DNA from: Clostridia bacterium | GTDB lineage: Bacteria; Bacillota; Clostridia; Christensenellales; Borkfalkiaceae | Length of the DNA stretch: 63,910 bases | Direction: 5' to 3' | Assembly (NCBI GenBank): GCA_017626305.1 | Contig: JAGAIW010000067.1 | Span: forward strand, 1-63,910 | Shown here: piece by piece, positions 49,632 to 58,599 of the stretch | Layout of the letters: every line of letters begins with the position of its first letter | Position numbering within the stretch: position 1 is the stretch's first letter | Translations under genes and position numbers: made by a program | Notes under the pieces: model-generated | What the model was told of the DNA's origin: nothing | The model's input: the letters and a program-made list of their open reading frames with translations, nothing else | Databases searched by the model: none

Positions 49632-50255
49632 TTAGTCTTCGTCCAGCTCTCCAAACGCCGTCAAGGCGGATTTTGCCACGTCGTATTCAAAGCCCTTTCC
49701 CATTAAATAACGGAAAGCCTTTGCAAGCGTTTCCCTATCCGCGGTTTTTCCGCGCATATACTTTCCAAGCAGCGCGCTTGCGCCGTCGAGCTGCGCGCGT
49801 TCGTCCATACCCGAAAACGCGGCGTCAATTTGCATATCGTCTACGCCCTTGTTTTTGAGCTCCATTTTCATAAGCCGTACGCCCTTTTTCGCGCCCAAAC
49901 TTTCCACGTACGCCTCGGCGTATTCTCCGTCGTTGACGAAGTTATAGCCGCGCATTTTTTCCAAGACGTATTCAATAACGTCCGCAAGATAACCCTTTTG
50001 CGTGAGAAAATCACGCACCTGTTTTTCCGTTTTTCTCGTCGTGGACACGTGCAAGAGCGCCTTATCCAAAGCGGTATCCTTCTCGCTTTCCAACTGCATA
50101 GCCGACAGCGTTTCGGGGGAAATTGCCATACCCACCTTCAAACGGTTTTTGACCGCCGTTTCCAAGGTCAAGCCACAGCAAAACCTACCGTCGATATAGA
50201 TATTGCACCGCCGCTTGTCTTTAACCTGCGGCGTAATCGAAGTAATCTCGTTCAA
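49632..50255 (-). CDS. recX: Regulatory protein RecX
   Basis: RecX modulates RecA filaments. The 207-residue protein has three-helix repeats: LDKALLHVSTTRKTEKQVRD with FLTQKGY at about 75-101, NDGEYAEAYVES with KKGVRLMKMELKNKG, and the C-terminal repeat FRYLMGKGFEYDVAKSAL. I chose a TTG start at 50255, 8 nt after AAAGGGGG; the frame open to 50321 begins within the promoter and cannot be the start. It precedes birA by 21 nt. Confidence 0.9.
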   Translation of the reverse strand: MNEITSITPQVKDKRRCNIYIDGRFCCGLTLETAVKNRLKVGMAISPETLSAMQLESEKDTALDKALLHVSTTRKTEKQVRDFLTQKGYLADVIEYVLEKMRGYNFVNDGEYAEAYVESLGAKKGVRLMKMELKNKGVDDMQIDAAFSGMDERAQLDGASALLGKYMRGKTADRETLAKAFRYLMGKGFEYDVAKSALTAFGELDED

Positions 50256-50292
50256 ACGCTCGTCCCCCTTTCGCCTTATATTTTTCGTCCAT

Positions 50293-50321
50293 ATTGTACC
50301 ACGAACGCCAAAAAATGTCAA
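50293..50321 (-). promoter_or_regulatory. Sigma-A promoter of recX-birA-nnrD
   Basis: TTGACA-N17-TACAAT on the minus strand. Confidence 0.85.
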
Positions 50322-50391
50322 CCGCCCGCACGTTCGTTTGCCAAAAAAGGACGGCTATCTAAAAATTTTTGAACTTTTTCTCCATAATCCG

Positions 50392-50420
50392 TTTACAAGC
50401 ACAAAAAAATATGATACAAT
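50392..50420 (+). promoter_or_regulatory. Promoter of the phosphoribosyltransferase gene
   Basis: TTTACA-N17-TACAAT, about 48 nt before the start codon. Confidence 0.8.
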
Positions 50421-50467
50421 ATATAATGACGTGTAATACGTACGCACACGTCAGAAGGAGAACGATT

Positions 50468-51010
50468 ATGAAAACGTATAAAGTAGATATTCAAGGCTTT
50501 GAAACGGAACTTCCCGTTATGCCTTTACCTAGTGGAATTTCCATTGCCTTTTTCAATTTACACGGCGATAGCACGCTTACCGAACATTGCGGTAAACAAC
50601 TCGCCAAGCTGCTTACCGATTGCGACGTACTGCTCACGGCGGAAAGCAAAGGCTTACAGCTCACCCATTGCGTAGCAAGAGAGCTTGGTCATAGATATTA
50701 CGCCGTAGCGCGCAAATCCAAAAAACTGTACATGCAAGACGGTATTGAATTGACGGTTGAACCCACCATTACGACGGGCAAACCGCAAACGTATTATCTT
50801 TCCAAACACGACGTAGACCTGTTGACGGGCAAGCGCGTAGGGATCGTGGACGACGTCGTTTCCACGGGCGCGTCCTTGCAGGCTTTGGAAGGGCTCGTGA
50901 AAATGGCAGGCGGTAAAATACATAAAAAAGCGTTCGTTTTGGCGGAAGCAGACGCCGCGGACAGGGACGACGTCGTTTATCTTGCGTCTATCCCCATTTT
51001 TAAGGACTAA
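50468..51010 (+). CDS. Purine phosphoribosyltransferase family protein, APRT-like
   Basis: A 180-residue type I phosphoribosyltransferase. The PRPP loop is VGIVDDVVSTGASLQALEGL at about 122-141. LLTAESKGLQLTHCVARELG at about 59-78 and YYAVARKSKKLYM match the adenine phosphoribosyltransferase-like group. It probably salvages a purine base. It lacks PyrR features that I could recognise and lies 35 kb from the pyr operon. The ribosome site is AGAAGGAGAAC. The next gene, a giant repeat protein, starts 42 nt downstream and may be co-transcribed. Confidence 0.82.
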   Translation: MKTYKVDIQGFETELPVMPLPSGISIAFFNLHGDSTLTEHCGKQLAKLLTDCDVLLTAESKGLQLTHCVARELGHRYYAVARKSKKLYMQDGIELTVEPTITTGKPQTYYLSKHDVDLLTGKRVGIVDDVVSTGASLQALEGLVKMAGGKIHKKAFVLAEADAADRDDVVYLASIPIFKD

Positions 51011-51052
51011 GCATAATCCCCTTCTAAATTTTCCCAAAAGGAGTATATCAGC

Positions 51053-54000
51053 ATGAGAGAACGCGATATGGATTACGAAACGAACAAAAGACCCCGCGTA
51101 AAGGTCGTTAAAAAAGGGAGCTTTTTTGGTAAACTGCTCGCCGTATTTTTAGGCTTTTTGTTAGGGCTTATTTCCTGCCTTGGCGGTATCGTCGGTATCG
51201 GCTACTACGTCGTAGGCGTTATGAAAATTGAAGACGGCGCGGAAACGGTCAACGGTTTTGGGTTAGATTTCGACTATACCGACTACATAAGCGCAAATTT
51301 TGGCGACAAAACGCTGATTGACTATCTCACGGCGGTAACGGGCGTCTTTGGCGAAATTGCCGAAGGTACGGGTACGCTCAACGATTTAAACGAGCTCTCC
51401 CCTTACGTCAAAACGCTGCTTGCAGGCGACCCGTCCGTCAGCGCGGCGCAGGGTGAATTCAACGGTATTTTGCCCATGCTGGAATCGCTTGGGCTCGTCC
51501 TTGACGTCGACGAGTTTATGAGTAAAATTCTCGTTGGCGGCGGCGGTGACAATCCCGACCCCACCAAATATTTAACCGACTACGTCATGGAAGAAACGTA
51601 TAAATTGCCCGTGGGCGATTTGCTTTCTTTGGCAGGCATGAACCCCGAAGGGTTGATTGCCACCCTTTTCTACGGTGAAAAGGGTATCGACTGGGAAGAA
51701 GACGCAAACGGCAAAATCGTTCCCGTAGAAGGCGGTACGCCTTGGGTGACCATTTCCGACGTAATGTCGGGCGCGATTAGCGAGAGAATTAGCTCTATCC
51801 CCATTTACACCGTTATGGAGCCCGAAGACAAATCGGACGCCCTTATGATGTCGCTCGTTTACGGTTCGTCCAACCGTTATACCGTAAAAGATAACGAAGT
51901 GGAAATGAATCAACAATCCTACACCAAGGACGGCGATATCTTCTACGACGATACGGATAAAGCCGTGGCGGCTACGGCGGAGCAGCAAACGGACGGTTCG
52001 TATAAGCTCACGTTTGCCGAAAGCGGAAAGGTGCAATACGTCAAGGCGGAAACGCAAACGTTTGCCGCAAGCAACGCGCAAACCAAATGGTTGGTATACA
52101 GCGATAAAGAATGTACCGCGCCTGTGAAATACAGAGCCAAAACGCTCAACGACTTTACCAACTCCGACGGACTTCTTGATTCGCTCACGATTGCGGACGT
52201 ACTCAAAGTAAACGCACAGTCCAACAAAATTATCATTTCCCTTGCGTACGGCACGCTGCACGAAGACTACGAAATCGTCAAAATCAACGGCGTAGACACC
52301 ATTCAAACGCTGAACGGCGCAAAGCCCCGTACGCTTAACGACCTTACCGATACCCAAAAGGATATTATCGGGCAAATTCGCCTTGCGGACGTCATGGATA
52401 TTGACACGCAAAGCAACGTTATGATGTATCTTATGTACGGTGTGAAAGGCGTTCATTTCAAGCTGGAAAACGACAAACCCGTTCCTTTGACCAAGCAAAT
52501 GGTTATTTTGGAAAACGACGGTAATAAAATTGCCTATAACGAATACGGCGACGAAACGCTGAAAGGCACGACGGACGGCGTTACGTACGTGGAAGACGGC
52601 GTTACCTATTACCTTGCGCCCGTTATGGTGGAAGGCGAAAACGGCGAAACGCAAAGAATGGTCGACGTTAGAATAACTGCGAACAACGAAACGCAAAAAT
52701 TCCCTTCCAAGGCGTATTATCTCTACGAAGACCAAGCCAAGACGACTCCCGTCCTTTTCAAGCCCACGAAACTTATGACGTTGATGGACGACCACGTGTT
52801 TATTTCGGGCTTGACGGGTAGATTGACGTTAGAGCAAACCATGGGAATTATCAGCAAAGATAGTCCCCTTTACGCCTTAAAAGACGTTATCGTCGACGAC
52901 CTGCCCGACGAAATCGACAGCTTAACGATTGACGATTTATTTGACGACGACGATTTTGAAAATAACAACATCTTGGACGCCTTGCGTGGAAGTCAGTTGG
53001 CGGAATTATCCGACAATATCAACAACTTAAAAGTAGAAGATTTGTTTGACGCAACCGTATTCCAAAAAGACCACGACGATTACAATCCTATTTTGACGGC
53101 GTTAAAAAATAACAACGCAACCATAGATACTTTGTCCGATACCATGAACACGATTACCATCGGGGAAATTTTCGAAGATTCCATTTATAAAACGGACGAA
53201 AACGGGGACTTCGTCTTGGACGAGAATGACAACAAAATCGTAGACAACCGAATCCTGTACGCGCTCCGTACAAGCACCATGGAAAACATGGCGGATAACG
53301 TCAATACCTTAAAGATTGAAGAATTATTCGACGAGAAGTATTTCGACTCTACTCACGCCGATTATAACCCCATTTTCAAAGCCTTAAAGGATAAGCAAGC
53401 TACGGTTACCAACTTACCCGAAAAGATTGACGAGATGACGATCGAGGATATGTTCAAGCCCGAAGATTTGGCGAAGAACGACCTGCTTGACGCATTAAAA
53501 GGTCGCACGTTGGATACCCTTTCCGACGATATCAACAATCTGTCCATCCGCGACATGTTCGACGACAACGTATTTGATCCCGAGCACGAAGATTACAACA
53601 AAATCCTGTCGGCGCTTGCCAACAAGAACGCGACGTTTGATACTCTTTCGGATAAGATTAACGAGCTGAAATTTAGCGACGTTTACAGCGCGGACGAAAT
53701 TTACAAGAAAAACCCCGACGGCAGTTTTGTTATGGAAGACGGCAAATACGTAGCCGAAAATCCCGTTTTGGGTTACTTGTACGAAAGCGATAAGGCAATC
53801 ACCGAACTGACGACTATCATGGACGAAATGACGGTGAAAGACGTCTTCCACGAAGACGATATCAACGCAAATCCCCTTTTGAAGACGCTCGCCGAAAAGG
53901 AAGTTCCCGTCAAGAGCTTAGGCGAAGAAATCAATAAGCTTACCGTTGGCGAAGTGTTTGAAGACTCTATTTATAAGACGGACGGCGACGGCAATTTCGT

Positions 54001-55363
54001 CTTAGACGAAAACGACAACAAAATCGTAAAAAGCCAAATTCTTTGGGCGCTTAGAGCCGAAAAGATTACCGACATGGGCGACGCCGTCAACGATTTAACA
54101 CTTAACGGCGTATTCACCGACAAAGAAATTGAAGACAACCCCATTTTGCGTGCTTTGCATAAGCGCGAAGTAAAAATTAGCGAAATGGGCGACGTTATCA
54201 ACGAGCTTACCGTTGGCGAAGTGTTTGAAGACTCCATTTATAAGACAGACAGCGAAGGCAACTTCGTCTTAGACGAAAACGACAACAAAATCGTAGAAAG
54301 TCAAATTCTTTGGGCGCTTAGAGATAGCAAAATCAATGAAATGGGTACGGCTGTAAACGAGCTGTACGTCAAAGACGTATTGCCCAAAGATCAAATTGAA
54401 GGCAGCCCTATCTTGAAGGCGTTGGTAGAAAAAGAACCGCCCGTCAAGGTAAACCAGCTTGGCGCGCGTGTGGACGATTTGACGATCGGCGATATCTACG
54501 GCGACCTTATCTACGTGAAAGACACGGAAACGGGCGAATGGGCAACGGACGAAAACGGCAACCTGCTCATCTCCACCAACGCCAACCACGTACTTGCTAC
54601 CCTGCACGATACGAAGATTGTCGATTTAGACGCGCGTATGGATAGCTTTACCGTCGGCGATATGTTCGTCCATGAAATCTATTTGGAAAAAATCAAGGCG
54701 GACGGCTCAACGGATAATTACCACTTCGTCCAAGACGAAAGCGAGCTCAAAGGCTATAAGGTCGACCCCGACGCCAACCCTATTTTGGTACATCTTCGCG
54801 ATACGCGCGTCGACAAAATGAGTGAGGCGGTTGCCGAGCTTACGGTACGTCAAATTTTCGAAAAAGAAATGTTTGAAACAAAAGTAGACCAACTAACGGG
54901 CGAAACATATTTTATAGACGAAAACGGCGTCAAAACCGAAGACCCCGACGAATACGTTTTGAAGGGCTCGTGGTACTATCTTTTGAAAGAAACCCGTCCC
55001 GACCACCGCAAGTACAACAGCGTGCATTACGATTATAAGTTGACCGACGAAATGGACGATATGATCAACAATATGATCAAAAACATGCCAAAAGCCGAGC
55101 TTTGGGAACTGCATGAAAAGAAAATCATTGATTTGTCTGAACACGACGAATTGCTTTCGGAAGGCGATAGCGGTTTAATTGCTTACTTGCCCGCGGCGCA
55201 AAAATATTACTTCCCCGCGGACCACGAAAAGTTCCCTGCAAAAGAAGAATTAAAGTCTGCGGAAAACCCCGAAGGACTTCAACTCAAAGAATATTTCCGT
55301 TATTTGACCGTCAGCGAATTGCTCGGCTACGTAGGCGATATTATTCACGTCGTTCGTCCCTAG
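51053..55363 (+). CDS. Giant membrane-anchored repeat protein, unknown
   Basis: A 1436-residue protein with no family recognised. A basic N-terminal tail (about 12-22) precedes one membrane segment at about 26-57, then an acidic extracellular part (or cytoplasmic, if reversed). From about residue 619 to 1330 there are about 15 modules of 35-75 residues. Each begins with a pattern such as INxLTVGEVFED, has a variable insert, then NxILxALxxK, and ends with a short helix. Earlier modules (residues about 120-500) are a divergent form with LxVGDLL and LxYG. Two modules near 53942 and 54209 are almost identical at DNA level, 267 bp (89 codons) apart. No cell-wall sorting signal is seen. Ribosome site AAAAGGAG. 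Confidence 0.75.
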   Translation: MRERDMDYETNKRPRVKVVKKGSFFGKLLAVFLGFLLGLISCLGGIVGIGYYVVGVMKIEDGAETVNGFGLDFDYTDYISANFGDKTLIDYLTAVTGVFGEIAEGTGTLNDLNELSPYVKTLLAGDPSVSAAQGEFNGILPMLESLGLVLDVDEFMSKILVGGGGDNPDPTKYLTDYVMEETYKLPVGDLLSLAGMNPEGLIATLFYGEKGIDWEEDANGKIVPVEGGTPWVTISDVMSGAISERISSIPIYTVMEPEDKSDALMMSLVYGSSNRYTVKDNEVEMNQQSYTKDGDIFYDDTDKAVAATAEQQTDGSYKLTFAESGKVQYVKAETQTFAASNAQTKWLVYSDKECTAPVKYRAKTLNDFTNSDGLLDSLTIADVLKVNAQSNKIIISLAYGTLHEDYEIVKINGVDTIQTLNGAKPRTLNDLTDTQKDIIGQIRLADVMDIDTQSNVMMYLMYGVKGVHFKLENDKPVPLTKQMVILENDGNKIAYNEYGDETLKGTTDGVTYVEDGVTYYLAPVMVEGENGETQRMVDVRITANNETQKFPSKAYYLYEDQAKTTPVLFKPTKLMTLMDDHVFISGLTGRLTLEQTMGIISKDSPLYALKDVIVDDLPDEIDSLTIDDLFDDDDFENNNILDALRGSQLAELSDNINNLKVEDLFDATVFQKDHDDYNPILTALKNNNATIDTLSDTMNTITIGEIFEDSIYKTDENGDFVLDENDNKIVDNRILYALRTSTMENMADNVNTLKIEELFDEKYFDSTHADYNPIFKALKDKQATVTNLPEKIDEMTIEDMFKPEDLAKNDLLDALKGRTLDTLSDDINNLSIRDMFDDNVFDPEHEDYNKILSALANKNATFDTLSDKINELKFSDVYSADEIYKKNPDGSFVMEDGKYVAENPVLGYLYESDKAITELTTIMDEMTVKDVFHEDDINANPLLKTLAEKEVPVKSLGEEINKLTVGEVFEDSIYKTDGDGNFVLDENDNKIVKSQILWALRAEKITDMGDAVNDLTLNGVFTDKEIEDNPILRALHKREVKISEMGDVINELTVGEVFEDSIYKTDSEGNFVLDENDNKIVESQILWALRDSKINEMGTAVNELYVKDVLPKDQIEGSPILKALVEKEPPVKVNQLGARVDDLTIGDIYGDLIYVKDTETGEWATDENGNLLISTNANHVLATLHDTKIVDLDARMDSFTVGDMFVHEIYLEKIKADGSTDNYHFVQDESELKGYKVDPDANPILVHLRDTRVDKMSEAVAELTVRQIFEKEMFETKVDQLTGETYFIDENGVKTEDPDEYVLKGSWYYLLKETRPDHRKYNSVHYDYKLTDEMDDMINNMIKNMPKAELWELHEKKIIDLSEHDELLSEGDSGLIAYLPAAQKYYFPADHEKFPAKEELKSAENPEGLQLKEYFRYLTVSELLGYVGDIIHVVRP

Positions 55364-55404
55364 TAAAAATGGGGCAAAAATTCCCAAAAACCGTGTAAAA
55401 TCGG

Positions 55405-55433
55405 TTGACTAATTGTCAAAAAATAGATATAAT
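55405..55433 (+). promoter_or_regulatory. Promoter of rpsF-ssb-rpsR
   Basis: TTGACT-N17-TATAAT, about 78 nt before rpsF. Confidence 0.85.
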
Positions 55434-55440
55434 AGTTTAG

Positions 55441-55490
55441 CATGGTTAAAACCGTGCGAAAAAAACCTTGCGCGCTTTGGCGCGCCGAAT
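55441..55490 (+). promoter_or_regulatory. rpsF leader with two hairpins
   Basis: CATGGT-TAAA-ACCGTG (55441-55456) and GCGCGC-TTTG-GCGCGC (55470-55485), the latter followed by CGAA. S6/S18 autoregulatory leaders are known in this position and contain a CCG element; this leader may be of that kind, but I could not verify the conserved core. Confidence 0.4.
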
Positions 55491-55511
55491 AAGACCAGGA
55501 GGTGCAAAAGT

Positions 55512-55793
55512 ATGGCTAAATACGAAATGCTGTATCTGATCAACAACGATTTGACGGACGAAGCAAAAGACGCCGAAATTGCGAAGTATGAAGGCATCGT
55601 TAATTCGATGGGCGGTAGCGTGGCTTCCACCGATAAGTGGGGCACGAAGAAAACTGCATATCCTATCAACTTCAAAAACGAAGCGTACTACGTTCTCATG
55701 ACGTTCGAAGCAGACGGAAAAGTAGTTGAAGAGCTCAAACGTGTTGCGGGTATCGACGCAGACGTTGTTAGACGCTTGATCACGAAACTCTAA
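55512..55793 (+). CDS. rpsF: 30S ribosomal protein S6
   Basis: A 93-residue protein of normal S6 length starting MAKYEMLYLINNDLTDEAKD, with KWGTKKTAYPINFKNEAYYV at about 43-62 and the VRRLITKL end. S6 pairs with S18 on the platform of the small subunit. AGGAGG lies 10 nt upstream of the ATG. The frame open from 55413 covers the leader and is rejected. First gene of rpsF-ssb-rpsR. Confidence 0.96.
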   Translation: MAKYEMLYLINNDLTDEAKDAEIAKYEGIVNSMGGSVASTDKWGTKKTAYPINFKNEAYYVLMTFEADGKVVEELKRVAGIDADVVRRLITKL

Positions 55794-55811
55794 TCAGATA
55801 AGGGAAAAATT

Positions 55812-56234
55812 ATGAATAAAGTATTTTTAATCGGAAACTTAACGCGTGACCCCGAAATCCGTGAAACGGCTTCGGGTGTGGCTATGTGCCGCTTTGCTAT
55901 TGCGGTGCAACGCCCCTATTCTTCGCAAGACGGCGAACGTCAAACGGACTTCTTTGAATGTACGGCTTGGCGTGGGCTTGGCGAAACGATCGCGCGCTAC
56001 ACCAAAAAAGGCAAAAAGGTAGCGGTTACGGGCAGCGTACAAATCCGTAACTATGAAGACAATCAAGGCGCAAAACGCACCGCTGTCGATATTATCGTAC
56101 AGGATTGCGAATTCCTTTCGCCCAGAGACAGCGAAGACTCGTTTGACGACGTCAACGACGCTCCGCGCGCGTCCACCGCAAAGCGTAAACCCGTTTTGCA
56201 GGAAATGGACGACGATTCCGATATTCCTTTCTAA
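55812..56234 (+). CDS. ssb: Single-stranded DNA-binding protein
   Basis: A 140-residue SSB with an OB fold (MNKVFLIGNLTRDPEIRETA, FFECTAWRGLGETIARYTKK, GKKVAVTGSVQIRNYED). A Ser/Asp-rich linker follows, and the acidic tip DDDSDIPF recruits partner proteins. The linker is short. It sits 18 nt after rpsF with only a weak AAGGGAAAA site. Confidence 0.96.
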   Translation: MNKVFLIGNLTRDPEIRETASGVAMCRFAIAVQRPYSSQDGERQTDFFECTAWRGLGETIARYTKKGKKVAVTGSVQIRNYEDNQGAKRTAVDIIVQDCEFLSPRDSEDSFDDVNDAPRASTAKRKPVLQEMDDDSDIPF

Positions 56235-56273
56235 TAGCGGGAATATCAAAAAATAATTCAAGGAGTTACTATC

Positions 56274-56525
56274 ATGGAAGAAGTAAAAGCACCCGTAAAA
56301 AAGGTATTTAAGAAAGCGCCCCGTAAAAAGGTATGCGCATTCTGCCAAGAAAAGCTTGAAGCGATTGATTATAAAGACGTAAACCGTCTTAAAAAATTCA
56401 TCACCGAAGGCGGCAAAATTTTGCCCCGCAGAATGAGCGGTACGTGCGCAGCGCACCAAAGACTTCTTGCTACCGCAATCAAGCGCGCAAGAATCACGGC
56501 TCTTCTCCCCTTCAAAGGTGAGTAA
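56274..56525 (+). CDS. rpsR: 30S ribosomal protein S18
   Basis: An 83-residue S18 with a lysine-rich N-terminal extension, [20 protein letters not shown] at about 18-37, [20 protein letters not shown] and [21 protein letters not shown] CxxC plus a later cysteine may bind zinc. The ribosome site is AAGGAGTTAC. Last gene of the operon, before a strong terminator. Confidence 0.96.
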   Translation: MEEVKAPVKKVFKKAPRKKVCAFCQEKLEAIDYKDVNRLKKFITEGGKILPRRMSGTCAAHQRLLATAIKRARITALLPFKGE

Positions 56526-56540
56526 GCTTATCTAAAACGT

Positions 56541-56573
56541 AAACACCCGAAACGCTTGTTTCGGGTGTTTTTT
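56541..56573 (+). terminator. Terminator of rpsF-ssb-rpsR
   Basis: AAACACCCGAAAC, GCTT loop, GTTTCGGGTGTTT, then TTT. Confidence 0.9.
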
Positions 56574-56582
56574 ATGCATATA

Positions 56583-56620
56583 AAAAGCGCGCTACGTTTT
56601 TTCAAACGCGGCGCGCTTTT
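56583..56620 (-). terminator. Terminator of the uronate operon
   Basis: AAAAGCGCGC and GCGCGCTTTT arms with a longer inner loop, T-rich on the minus strand (after SDR gene). Confidence 0.75.
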
Positions 56621-56643
56621 ATACAGTCTAAAATATCAAACGA

Positions 56644-57489
56644 TTATACACCGCTATACGCCGCAAAACCGCAGTCGATAGGCAGTACGACGCCCGTGAT
56701 TGCCGACGCCGATTTATCGTCGCACAAAAAGAGCGTTGCGCCAAGCAATTCTTCCGCGTCTACAAAACGTTTACAGGGCGTACCGTTCAAAATCTTCGCC
56801 GAGCGCGCCGTGGGCGTCCCGTCTTCGTTGAACAAAAGCGCCTTATTTTGCGCGGACACCAAGAACCCGGGCGCGATTGCGTTGCAACGGATACCCGTGC
56901 CTGCAAAGTGCGTCGCAAGCCATTGTGTGAAGTTGGAAATACCAGCTTTCGCCGCCGAGTACGCAGGAATTTTCGTCAAGGGCGTGTATGCGTTCATGGA
57001 CGAAATATTCAAAATGCAGCCCTTCTTTTTATCCACCATGTCTTTGGCGAACGCTTGCGTGGGCAACAACGTACCTTGGAAGTTGAGCTTGAACACGAAG
57101 TCTACGCCGCTTTGATCCAAATCAAAGAAAGATTTGCCGCCTTCTTTTGCTTCGTGCTGATATTCGTTATCCGTTGTCGCGCGGGGATTGTTTCCGCCCG
57201 CGCCGTTGACGAGAATATCGCAAGGACCAAGGTCGTTTAACACCGCTTGGTGCACTTCTTCCAAAGCCGCCATTTCTAAAACGTTGGCTTTATAGCCTTC
57301 GCAAATATAGCCTTCCGCTTTCAGTTCCGCGGCAAGCTTTTTCACCGCTTCTTCGTTCAAGTCCAGCGCCGCAACCTTCGCGCCGCTTTGCGCAAACGCG
57401 CGCGCCATTGCGCCGCAAATCAAACCGCCTGCACCCGTAACGACGACTACTTTTCCACTAAAATCAATATTCAAGGGTAAATTTATCAT
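56644..57489 (-). CDS. SDR family oxidoreductase, probable fructuronate/mannonate oxidoreductase
   Basis: A 281-residue short-chain dehydrogenase: VVVVTGAGGLICGAMARAFA at about 14-33 (TGxxxGxG), ILVNGAGGNNPRATTDNEYQ (NAG region), and NISSMNAYTPLTKIPAYSAAK with the Ser, Tyr and Lys of the active site. The insert after NNPRATT and the position directly after uxuA match SDR proteins that reduce fructuronate to mannonate (or act on D-mannonate) in place of UxuB. It starts 1 nt after the uxuA stop, so it is translated as part of that operon. Confidence 0.85.
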   Translation of the reverse strand: MINLPLNIDFSGKVVVVTGAGGLICGAMARAFAQSGAKVAALDLNEEAVKKLAAELKAEGYICEGYKANVLEMAALEEVHQAVLNDLGPCDILVNGAGGNNPRATTDNEYQHEAKEGGKSFFDLDQSGVDFVFKLNFQGTLLPTQAFAKDMVDKKKGCILNISSMNAYTPLTKIPAYSAAKAGISNFTQWLATHFAGTGIRCNAIAPGFLVSAQNKALLFNEDGTPTARSAKILNGTPCKRFVDAEELLGATLFLCDDKSASAITGVVLPIDCGFAAYSGV

Positions 57490-57490
57490 A

Positions 57491-58585
57491 TTATTTATTC
57501 TCCGTTTTTAATTTGTCTAACATATCCCACACGCCCAGCATATACATGATACCCAAAGCGCGGTCGTACAAGCCGTAGCCGGGGCGTACCGTGCCGGGCT
57601 TTTCGCCCCATAAATGTCTACCGTGGTCGGGACGGATATAGCCTTCAAAGCCGCAATCGTGGTAGGCTTTTAAAATATTGAGTATGCCCGTATCCCCGTC
57701 GCAATCCCTATGGCTTGCTTCGGAGAAATCGCCGTTTGCAAAATGTTTCACGTTACGAATATGCGCAAACGCAATTCTATCGCAATGCTTTCTTACAATC
57801 GCCGCCACGTCGTTTTCGGGGTTGGCGTTCAAGCTACCCGAACAAAGGGTAAGACAGTTATAAGGATTGTCCACCATTTTCAAAAATCTATCGATATTTT
57901 CTTCATTGACAAGCAAGCGGGGCAACCCGAAAATATCCCAAGGCGGATCGTCCATGTGAATAGCCATCTTGATGCCCGTTTCTTCGCAAGCAGGCATAAT
58001 GGCTTCCAAGAAATACTTCAAGTTCGCCCAAAGCTTTTCATGGTCCACCCCTTCGTATGCCTTGAACAGCTCGTCTAACTTCGCCATACGTTCAGGCTCC
58101 CAACCGGGGAAGGACATGTTGTATTTTTCCGTGAAATCAAGGATATACTTCGCCATAGCGTTGTAATCTTCTTGAATCATACCCTTTTCATAGAACAACG
58201 CGGTAGAACCGTCGCCTACTTCATGGAAAAGATTACTTCTCGTCCAGTCGAAAATAGGCATGAAGTTATAACAGATTACTTTTACGCCAAACTTGGCAAG
58301 ATTATAAATCGTTTGTTTATAGTTTTCAATATATTTATCGCGCGTGGGTAAGCCGATTTTAATATCGTCGTGTACGTTGACCGATTCCACAACGTCCATA
58401 TTAAAGCCGTACTTATCCAGCTGCGCTTTTACTTTTGCAATTTCGTCTATCTCCCAAACTTCCCCGGGCATTTTATCATGCAACGCCCAAACGATACCCG
58501 TTACGCCGGGAATTTGTTTGATATCTTGCAAACTAATTTTATCGTTTCCTTCGCCGTACCAGCGAAAAGTCATTTGCATCGGCAT
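57491..58585 (-). CDS. uxuA: Mannonate dehydratase
   Basis: UxuA dehydrates mannonate to 2-keto-3-deoxygluconate in glucuronate breakdown. The 364-residue protein has MTFRWYGEGNDKISLQDIKQ at about 5-24, GIVWALHDKMPGEVW at about 30-44, VICYNFMPIFDWTRS, and later metal ligands in MAIHMDDPPWDIFGLPR, LTLCSGSLNANPEND and HIRNVKHFANGDFSEASHRD. Length is a little below E. coli UxuA (394), as usual in Firmicutes. The ribosome site is AAGGGAGAGAAC. Confidence 0.95.
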   Translation of the reverse strand: MPMQMTFRWYGEGNDKISLQDIKQIPGVTGIVWALHDKMPGEVWEIDEIAKVKAQLDKYGFNMDVVESVNVHDDIKIGLPTRDKYIENYKQTIYNLAKFGVKVICYNFMPIFDWTRSNLFHEVGDGSTALFYEKGMIQEDYNAMAKYILDFTEKYNMSFPGWEPERMAKLDELFKAYEGVDHEKLWANLKYFLEAIMPACEETGIKMAIHMDDPPWDIFGLPRLLVNEENIDRFLKMVDNPYNCLTLCSGSLNANPENDVAAIVRKHCDRIAFAHIRNVKHFANGDFSEASHRDCDGDTGILNILKAYHDCGFEGYIRPDHGRHLWGEKPGTVRPGYGLYDRALGIMYMLGVWDMLDKLKTENK

Positions 58586-58599
58586 AGTTCTCTCCCTTT

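Noticed and set aside
50468-51010. PyrR (pyr operon regulator) for the phosphoribosyltransferase gene
   Set aside because: Its sequence fits the adenine phosphoribosyltransferase-like group better and it is not linked to the pyr genes.
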